Below, piece after piece: positions 55,763-64,000 of a stretch of 64,000 bases of DNA. This stretch comes from Branchiostoma lanceolatum (Eukaryota; Chordata; Leptocardii; Amphioxiformes; Branchiostomatidae), in the NCBI RefSeq assembly GCF_035083965.1, contig NC_089727.1, positions 2,361,501 through 2,425,500 on the forward strand. The letters are read 5' to 3'. The notes beneath the pieces are model-generated. The model was not told the DNA's origin and searched no databases. It saw only the letters and a program-made list of their open reading frames with translations. Numbering within the stretch: the stretch's first letter is position 1; every line of letters starts with the position of its first letter. A program made the position numbers and the translations under genes.

Positions 55763-57704
55763 GAGTTTGCTATGATGGCTTGAGCCACATGTGCCTAAGA
55801 ACCCACATGTACCTCCCAGTTCGCACCTCAATTTGTTTTCGTTTCCCACCCCCATCTAATGAGTCTGTTCTCTGTCACATGTGAAAGCAAGACAGCTATT
55901 CAATAATTCACACCCCAAATTGTTTTTTCATCCCTAAATTGTTTTTTTAACCAGCCCCCAATTGGTTTCCCCCATAAGATGTCAAAACAAAACAACTTTT
56001 TAATCAAAAAGGATTATGTATTGAGACACAGTTTGTAAATGCATTTGCTTCTGTCTGAGTTGAAATGAATAGACATCATTCCCTTTCAAATTGAAAAGTA
56101 ATTCATTAACAAAAACATCTCATGCAAGGCTTTGGAACCAGATAAGAATAGACCCTTCAAAAATTTTGGCTTATTACTTTTGCTGTCTGCTGGTAGACTA
56201 TTTCTTAGGAAATGGGAAAAAATGTTCAGCAGCAGAGATAACAAATTGAACCTGAAACAGCCACACTACAAGTAGTACCATTTCAGAGAGTGCCGAATGC
56301 GTTTATCCATCATAGCAGGCGCTGTTCTGATATTGCTAGTTTCCTTATTTTTTGGCCAACAACATGCCGTTTTCTAACTGTATTTATCTGATAAGTTTCA
56401 TTTCCCATCAGAAGATCTTATAGCAATCAGGAAACCGAAAGCGTGTCACAGTATCATACAAAAAACGGTGATATCAAAATGCAGGCCAAAGGGCCTTATT
56501 ACACAGGGTACTCCTGTGCCGGTCCCATCCCCAACACACTGACCCATAGAGTAATAGCCATCTTTTGGGGTCCTGGTCCCATTCAATCTGCAATTGTAAT
56601 GTAGATGTGAGTGGATGGGAGAAGCCATAGCAGGACAAACGAGACAGATGGTGGTAAGAATCCATGAATAGAGATGGGGGTGGGAACCTTGGTGGTCCCT
56701 CATGCCCCCTGCCTCGCACATACAGGCCCACAATGGGTTGAGTAGTCTGTGTTTGTTTGTAGTTGAGGTAATGAGCCAGTTGTATAGAATTTTTATTTGC
56801 AAACTCGAGCCTGAAGGCTATTATTGCAAGGGAACACACAGATATGCTAACGTAAAAGGTTTAAAAAAATGTATTGTAGTCTCTATATCTATCTCATGAT
56901 TCTACATACATTACTGGGTGGTTTGGCTTCTTCTCTTGAGGCAGTGGCTACAGAATAGTCCCATGTTTTTAATGATAAGTGGGTTTTGCGATGTTATAGG
57001 AAGAAAGTCTTTCCTTTCTTTTGGCATGCTTGGGTGGGATTTGAGAAAATGAAGGGCAAATAAAACTGTTTGTAGGAAGTCCTTCTATTGTTTGAGCCTT
57101 TGTTCCCATCTTTATCTACAGAAATTCTAAGTGGCTACTTAATTTTCACTAATGATAGGATATCAGTCTGGGGCTGTTTTATGGTGTGCTTTAGAGGGAT
57201 TAGGGAAAATGAAGGGCAAATAAAACTGTGTGTAGAAAAGCCTTTCTTTTGTTCAAGCTATTGTCCAGAGCATCATTTAGAGGACATCTGAATAAACAAT
57301 TTCACTTTTACTAATGATCATAGGACAAAGAGCAACCACTTCTGAGTTTACATTTAGATTTTATAAACTCTAATATAAACACCAACAGAAAAGACAGGCG
57401 GCATTGTAGAAAAGTAATCCAGTTATGCAACACACACCTAGAGGTACTTTGGAAAGGAACAAAGAAAATGCTGTCAAACCTTTAACAATGATTGTTTATA
57501 AAGGGTACAACAATGGGTTCACTTTCACTTTGATTTCTGCATTCACTTTCGCTTTTTCAGGTTTGGCAGAAACCTTTGGCTTTTAAGATTGATTGTTATT
57601 AGTCTGAGGCGTACAGCGACAATTAAAAAGGAAACATTTTTATGAAATTTTAGGAAAACAAAATCTTACAGGCACACAATATATATTTTAGAGATTAGAG
57701 GTCT

Positions 57705-57816
57705 TAACCTGGGTGCCATCCTATTTCTACCAGGGCTCCTACATTCGCTACTCTAAACAAATTTTTAGGGTAGCGAATGTGGGAGCCTCAGTAGAAATAG
57801 GATGGCACCCAGGCTA
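57705..57816. mobile_element. 112-bp foldback MITE with 9-bp target duplication
   Basis: TAACCTGGGTGCCATCCTAT on the left is mirrored by ATAGGATGGCACCCAGGCTA on the right, and the arms extend to CATTCGCTACTCT and GGGTAGCGAATG. Flanks TAGAGGTCT (57696-57704) and TAGGGGTCT (57817-57825) are a 9-bp duplication with one mismatch. Confidence 0.85.
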
Positions 57817-58370
57817 TAGGGGTCTGGCATTCAGGCTACAAAATCTTAGGTTCTCCATCACAATAGTTAAGGGGAAGGAGCAATTTTCCCACACCTTGTT
57901 TCTAGGTGAATGAAAGTGAAAAACGTCTGTAGTTTGAGGAATTGGTATTTAAAGTTGGTGACACATGGTCACCATTACCATTAGGAACTATCTGATGATC
58001 TTTAATGTTTTCCAGAGGAGTTGACATGATGAAAGAGGTCTGAAACTGTAACCAATTTGTTCACCCAACAGATTCCATGTGTTTGCCCCCGGGAATATCC
58101 CATGCCCTCACCCCAGGAAGCACAAAGTCTGCAGCATTTCCCCTGCAATTATGTAACAGTATCCCCGGCCGCAAACATCTGAGACTTTTTTGTACACTTT
58201 CGGTTCCGCCATTGTTTGTACTGTGTGAGATGGCTAGAAGCTATCAGGTAAAAACTCAATTGTGTTAGACCTTAGTAATTATAGCCTTTGGTTAGTTAAA
58301 CAGTCTTCAGGCTTTGTGTCAGACTAACAAATTAAATGCAATTGTATAGATATAGACGAAAGGAAAATAC

Positions 58371-58552
58371 AGTCAAACATGTACAAGGGACCACCTCTAT
58401 ATATGGACCACCTGGCCAATGTGACCTCTTTTTGGCAGTCTTTAGATGATTTTCCCTATTGGAACAAGCATTAAGAATCCTGTCTATTGTGACCACCCTT
58501 CCACATAGACCTAATTTTATCAGTCCCCTGAGTGGTCTTCTTGGGCAGCTTG
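58371..58552. repeat. Dispersed repeat (third copy of the 44685 family)
   Basis: CAAACATGTACAAGGGACCA, GACCACCTGGCCAATGTGAC, ATTTTATCAGTCCCC and GGTCTTCTTGGGCAG. Confidence 0.75.
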
Positions 58553-59129
58553 GACTACAATTTTTATAAAAGAATTGTTCAAGACTCATGGCTATTGTCA
58601 GAGTTACCGATGTGAGAAATTCGCAAGTCGTGCTAAAAAAAGATTCAGTTCCTGTATTTGAAAGGCAGTCGGTATTGATTAAATCCTGAGTGCATGTCAA
58701 TATGTATGAGTTTGAAATTACCGACGCCATCATCAATTTTCAGGAAAATTGAAACCGATAAAAGATACATGAATTTTATCATGCTGGGAAAAGTTCAGAA
58801 AGCTCCTAATATCAATATTGCATAATAATGATGATCAAGAAAAATTGCTAAGTCTTACTGTTTCTGTACCAACATTTTGGAGATATACAGGGTACAGTTA
58901 CTGTAGGTCTTGAAATGTTTGCGGTGGCTTTGTTTGTTTTCGCAAAATTTGTCACCTCTCCAGTGCAAATTCATGACACAAGGCACTTCCAATGTATTTA
59001 ACTACTGTATTTCAGAATTGTTTCAGCTTCATACATAAGGACCACCTTGCCAATGTGTCGACCACTATTTGGTGGTCAACCCTTAGATAACTTTTCCCAT
59101 CGACACAAGCATTAAGAATCCTGTCCATA

Positions 59130-59310
59130 GCAGGGCTGTCTCCAGCTTTCAATTTTTTTCCGTCCCACTCGTTGGGAGCTGATTTTTTAATTTTCATTAT
59201 TGAATTTGTCATCTTCGCCTCAAAAAATACATTTTCATCAGTTTTATCTCATGAAATTTATATTTCCGTCCTGGGACGGAAGGACGGGTCCTGGAGACAG
59301 TCCTAGTCCA
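59130..59310. mobile_element. MITE with GGCTGTCTCCAG ends
   Basis: Second copy of the 47866 family. It lies between two pieces of the 44685-type repeat (59030-59120 and 59310-59390), which suggests that it inserted into that repeat. Confidence 0.75.
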
Positions 59311-61149
59311 TAGTGACCGTCTGTCCACATAGACCAGCTTCTATCGGTCCCCTAGCCTGAGTGGTCTTCTTGGGCAGGTTTGACCATATACAGGGAAGGG
59401 ATGCTAGTCCTCCCCCGACCATGTGAAGGCCGAATGGGGTCCACTTTGCTTAATGAAGATGGACTAGTTGATAAGAGGCCATCTCTTATTTAGGTCATTT
59501 CCCAGCGTAAACCAACCTGTGGTGGGGCAACAAGAACAGGTGATCGGATATTATCAGTCACAGGTGGTCCTTCGGCCACTCCAATTTGATATGTTGTTTC
59601 TCGGACTCTTTCAGCCAGATATTGAGCCATAGAGCAAAAGATGAAGGAATCCACTTGTCTAGTTTCAATCTACTTCCCAGCAGTGTCTAGTCTACCCTAA
59701 AGTAGGCTAAAGTTTAACAAGCATGGATATCAGGCTGTAAATATAAGATAAGATAGTAAAATACTTCAGGTACAGGTAAAGACTTTTCAATAAAGATAAA
59801 AGAACAATCCAAAGGCTGCTAGCAAAACATTTTTGATGCTGTGTTTAAAAAAAAAAATCATAAACAGTATTTTAAACCTGAGCCAGACAAAAGTGACCCA
59901 AAAGCTGAAAAAAGAGACATCATGAAGTGAACCTTTGAAATTTCTTTCTGCAAACCTGTATTTTTCCATAAAGCATGTCTGAGAAACATCTTATCAACTT
60001 GACGTGGCCTCATGGCAGCCCGATCAGATATTACGAACAGTGTTGTGACCTGAGCCCCCAAAAATTGACTAAAAACCTGAAAAAAATAGACTGTGTGTTT
60101 GGAGCAAGTCTTTTGTTTCTGCAAACCTGGGTTTTTTAAAAAGTGAGAATGTCTGAGAAACATCTTATCAATTTAACGTGGCCGCCCGATCAGCCTTTAA
60201 AGTGGAGTGCCTGGCGAGGCCGGCGCTCAAATCAAAATCAAACAACCAAAAACCAATTTCCTACCAGCAGGCGCCCAAGTTTGTGTGCCGACTTGAAAAT
60301 TTCATTAAGTCTCCACTCCAGCGAGTCGTCAGCTTGTGCTGTATCATACAGCGAGCTGTTATAGGGTATAGCTAACCAATCATGCTGTTCTCGTGGCCTG
60401 CAAACTACAGGGCTCAAAATCAGGGCTGTCTCCAGGACCCATCCCTCCGTCCGGGGACAGAAAATGCCATTTGCTTGTTGGGACGGATAGCTTAAAATGA
60501 CAGATGTAACATCAAATAAACTTGACTTAGTTTATTCATTCAAAATAACACAGGTGGTCCTTATGTGGAGATAGTCACTTGTACAGGTTTGACTATATCA
60601 GCTGTGTTCAAGAATAAAGAATGAAATGTATTTCAGTGCTTTACTGACTACATGTTACCTTTAGGTCAACTGTTGGAGGCTGGTTTTATCATTGACCAGT
60701 GCAGGTTAGGTTTTGTACATCAGTAATACATGCACAGCTCCAATTTCACCTGCACTATCCCGCACATGCAGGCTGTATTTCCAGCCCCCGAAACTCACTT
60801 ACCCATCTGATGATGAGAAATTGGCTGCCATTACGGCGAGGAACGGTTGACTGGCAGTTTTAATAAGGGTTTTTCCAAGCTGATCCTTGTTTCCGCCAAC
60901 TCAGCAAACCAGATATCATCTGTCGTATCTCTCGAATTCATCGGAGAAATATTCCGCACTTCCAGCTCCGCTATAATTCTATTGTTCACACTCAGTCTGT
61001 CCGGCGGGGCAGGCAGCTCGGAAACTTATCTTTCAATTTATCTCGGTAAATTCCTCACCGCCTGCGAGGTAATAATTTTTAGTGTTGGGAGCTGCCAGAA
61101 CGAATATTTCTCGCCTCGTTGCACGTTCTTCAAGCTGAGTCGTTTAAAC

Positions 61150-61635
61150 AAACTTGAAGTCACTCATTACTTTATCTCTTATTTGAATCAAATATGATAA
61201 ACTTCAAAATTCGCTTGCTCGGAAACACTATGTCACTATGCAGTGTAACTTGAATAATTCTACTGACAGTAAAACTAATATCTCTTATCTAAACATCCGA
61301 ATCAAATGCAACTTCAAAATTTGCTTGCTGTAGCTCTGAAACAATATTTCACCATGCAGTATACTTGTAACTTAAATAATTCTATTCATTTCCTTGACAT
61401 TAAAACTAATATCTCTTATTTCAATATTTGAATCAAATATTACTTCAAAATTTACTTGCTGTAGCTCAAAAATAATATGTCATCATGCAGCGTAACTTGA
61501 ATAATTCTACTCATTTCTTTGACATTCGAAACAAATGTAACTTCAAAATTTGCTTGCTGTATAAGCTCTGAAAACAATATGTCACCATGAAGTGTAACTT
61601 GATACTCCTCATTTCGCTGACGGTAAAACTAGTTC
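61150..61635. repeat. Tandem array, about four units of 110-125 bp
   Basis: Each unit contains AACTTCAAAATTTGCTTGCT, AATATGTCACCATGCAGTGT, AACTTGAATAATTCTACTCA and AAAACTAATATCTCTTAT in variants. Confidence 0.85.
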
Positions 61636-61659
61636 ACGTTGAATTGCCATATGGTGCGA

Positions 61660-62490
61660 AAGTGTTATAATCGATGGCTTACATAACATATTCTATGGTA
61701 AAAGACTCAAGTGGTCTCGGGCGGAACAACGATATGCAAAACTGGAACAGCTTGATCTCCCATGACTGATACAACAGGATTAGATCCAACTGAGTTGTCG
61801 GTAACTGTTTGATAATTCCAACTATCGTATTAAGCTGACCATATATCAAGGCACATGTACCTAATGTGCGGAAGTGTTTCAATCAGTGATTTACATAATG
61901 TATTCCATGCTAAAAAACTTAATGGTCTCTTGTGGAAATGCAAAGCTTGATGACTAGCATGGCTAATAATATCAGCAGCTTTTACACTATAAAGTCGGTT
62001 GCAACTGTTCTATAATGCTCACCATCTAGCTGGCCTTATAAGCAGTTTATTGTGTGTAACTCTTCAAATCAATGATTTGCATTTCATGCTAAAAGATTTC
62101 AGTAGTCTCAGATTAAATTATGATGAACAGAACTGTGATGGTCTCATTTGACATAACATATCCAAAAAGAGGCTCCGATCCTGACAAGTTGTAACTGTTC
62201 GGTAGCTCTGATTATTTATCTGGCCATATGAGTATCGTATGGTGTATAAATGTTGAAATCAATTATTTACAGAAACGTATCCTACGCTAAAGGCCTTAAA
62301 TGGTCTCGGTTGCAACACTGTGTCTGTTCTATCTGGGGCATGACAGTTATGAGTGGCTTTGATTCCTTGGAGTTGTGTGTAACGTGAAGTGTTCAATAAT
62401 TCTAATCATTTAGCTGGCTGTACAAGATGCGTGATACAATCAATGATTTACATAACTTATTTCATCCTATAATGCATGGTCTTGAGTTGA
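61660..62490. repeat. Degenerate tandem array, about five units of 180-213 bp
   Basis: The phrase TCAATGATTTACATAACATA with a following ATGCTAAAAGACTT and GGTCTC occurs at about 61671, 61884, 62072, 62252 and 62441. Units also share TGTAACTGTTC and a TAATTC...ATCTAGCTGGCC core. Confidence 0.75.
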
Positions 62491-62497
62491 ACAATAA

Positions 62498-62735
62498 AGC
62501 CACACCAATTCAATTTCTTGGTTTTTGGATTTAAGAAAACAATGTTAGATTGGACTATCAACATGAAAACAGAGTCTGAGAAGAAAGTCTGTACTTATTA
62601 GGTGCACACAGTTTCAGGGAGTGAACAGAGTCAGGTGCAAGTTTTCACCCCAGCCTTCAGTTTCCATGATGTCCTCTTCCTTGAAATTTTATATGGAAGT
62701 GTCAGAGAACCAACAAATCACATTGGTGTGGCCTA
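62498..62735. mobile_element. MITE with GCCACACCAATT ends
   Basis: AAAGCCACACCAATTCAATT on the left, CACATTGGTGTGGCC on the right. Same family as 48799. It lies between two tandem arrays. Confidence 0.75.
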
Positions 62736-62939
62736 ACATACAAAACTCAGTTGGTGTGATCTGGCATGGCAGATCTGAGAGGCTTTGTTTGATCCCTTAG
62801 ATCTGGATCTGTTTGATCCTGTGTTTCAACGGTTCTCCCCAAACGATCGCGACGTCCCAGCGGGGCAGGGGAAACAGCATCCAATTTGCAGCATGATTCG
62901 TCTCCACCCTCGTAAGGAGGTCCCCGGGTAGCCGCGGCG

Positions 62940-63690
62940 CACGCTTTGATTTATCTGTCAATCAATCGATCAATTACCCACGTCGCATCGTTAGGTGCTG
63001 TGGTATTGTTTGAAGAAAATGATGCCGTATTCATGTGAAGAAGAATATTGACTTTTGGTTATCTCTTTGTCTTTGCCATAATTGTTTTAAGTTGGTCATT
63101 GGATGGTATTGGCACTTTCTCTGTCTGAACTGCTAGTGCCTCCCTAGGAAACAAGAGGGGACTGAAATCTGTCAATCAATCGATCAATTACCCGCGGCGC
63201 ATCGTTAGGGGCTGTAATATTGTTTGAAGGGATTGATGCTGAAGTCATTTCCCGAATATGCGTTTTCACTTTTGGTTATCATTCTGTCTCTATAATTGCA
63301 AGTTGGTCCTTGGCTATTTTTGGCAAACAGTTTGATTTATGTCAATCAATTGATCAATTGCCCTTTGTATCATTACGTTCTGTAATGTTGCTTGGATTTA
63401 TGCTGTAAAGTTATCCATATGTGGGATGGACAAATTCATTTTCTACTTTTTCAACCTAATACTCTCTGCATTCTGTTTATCCTGTCACCATTTCTCTAGT
63501 GCGTCCCTGGAAAACAAGGAAGAACTGAAACCGATCAATGCAAAATAATTCGTCTTTTTTAATAGATTAACTTCTGTTGTGCTGTGTCGCACTGAATTTA
63601 ATTATGTCAGTTCGATAGAAGTATTGACCAATCAATCTATCGGTCAATCAATCAGTCAATTACCTGATTTGCATCGTCATATGAGGCGAT
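62940..63690. repeat. Tandem array with TCAATCAATCGATCAATTACC
   Basis: The 20-bp core TCAATCAATCGATCAATTAC recurs at about 62957, 63171, 63341 and 63645. The first three are each followed by a TRTCATTA-like or GCATCGTTAGG segment and GCTGTNNTATTGTTTGA. Confidence 0.75.
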
Positions 63691-63827
63691 TTAAGTCAAT
63701 AATAAGCAGATGTGAAGCACCCCTGCATGAGATGTTGATCTCATTATGTTTCTTGACTTCCTGTCTTTGATCTAATTGTTGATCAGTCCATAACTTTATC
63801 CTTGCTTCTCCTCTATGTCTTCCTGCT

Positions 63828-64000
63828 TCTGTATCGGTATAGCTGGTATATCCGGCCTTCAGTGTAGCACACCAGCTTCTGTATCTGTATTGGTATAGCT
63901 GGTATATCCGGCCTTCAGTGTAGCACACCAGCTTCTGTATCTGTATCTGTATAGCTGGTATATCCGGCCTTCGGCGTAACACACCAGCTTCTGTATCTGT
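63828..64000. repeat. 56-bp tandem repeat running off the window
   Basis: Unit AGCTTCTGTATCTGTATTGG, TATAGCTGGTATATCCGGCC, TTCAGTGTAGCACACC, with three copies plus the start of a fourth at the window edge. The first copy is 50 bp. Confidence 0.95.

Larger units (their letters stand above)
43263..64000. other. Long non-coding region after protocadherin exon 4
   Basis: Probably an intron of more than 20.9 kb, or 3' flank if the short isoform is real. I found no exon with cadherin-tail features and no other gene on either strand. Its SINEs, MITEs and tandem arrays are listed separately. Confidence 0.55.

Noticed and set aside
60847-61197. 116-codon + strand open frame tested as a protocadherin exon
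   Set aside because: No cadherin-tail motif, ends inside a tandem repeat, and no good acceptor seen.
61150-64000. CRISPR-like array
   Set aside because: Units are imperfect, of unequal length and without unique spacers; the genome is eukaryotic.

Overview
The window looks like a piece of an amphioxus (Branchiostoma) nuclear genome. The evidence is a single-exon LRR-Ig receptor of the kind amphioxus has in large numbers, a tandem cluster of short split SDR genes, an intron-poor protocadherin, and a dense load of foldback MITEs, tRNA-derived SINEs and LINE tails. The genus is an inference from gene style; no species marker is visible.

Layout. (1) 1-5.5 kb: an intact single-exon + strand gene for an 897-residue type I membrane protein with an LRR ectodomain, one complete Ig domain, one half Ig domain, a transmembrane segment and a long cytoplasmic tail built from 17-residue tyrosine repeats. 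(2) 5.5-27 kb: four minus-strand SDR genes in tandem (here A, B, C, D), each with six coding exons, conserved splice phases and 300-301 residues, related to 11-beta-hydroxysteroid dehydrogenase type 1. There is also a relic of a fifth copy and a LINE 3' fragment. Copies A, B and C lack both the catalytic Ser and the catalytic Tyr. Copy D keeps both. (3) 27-38 kb: no recognisable gene; segmental duplications of the SDR upstream region and many foldback elements, one nested in another. (4) 38.9-43.1 kb: the start of a GC-rich + strand protocadherin with seven cadherin repeats, a transmembrane segment and the first cytoplasmic exons. (5) 43-64 kb: no further exon recognised; a long intron or 3' flank holding SINEs, MITEs and four tandem arrays.

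How the parts relate. The SDR genes arose by tandem duplication with exchange between copies: exons 1-3 and a 56-bp block of exon 5 are almost identical in all four, while the active-site exons differ. The receptor and the protocadherin are separate surface proteins with no visible functional link to the SDR cluster. The strongest biological leads are the three SDR copies with intact genes but no catalytic Ser or Tyr, and the receptor tail with fifteen YxN motifs.
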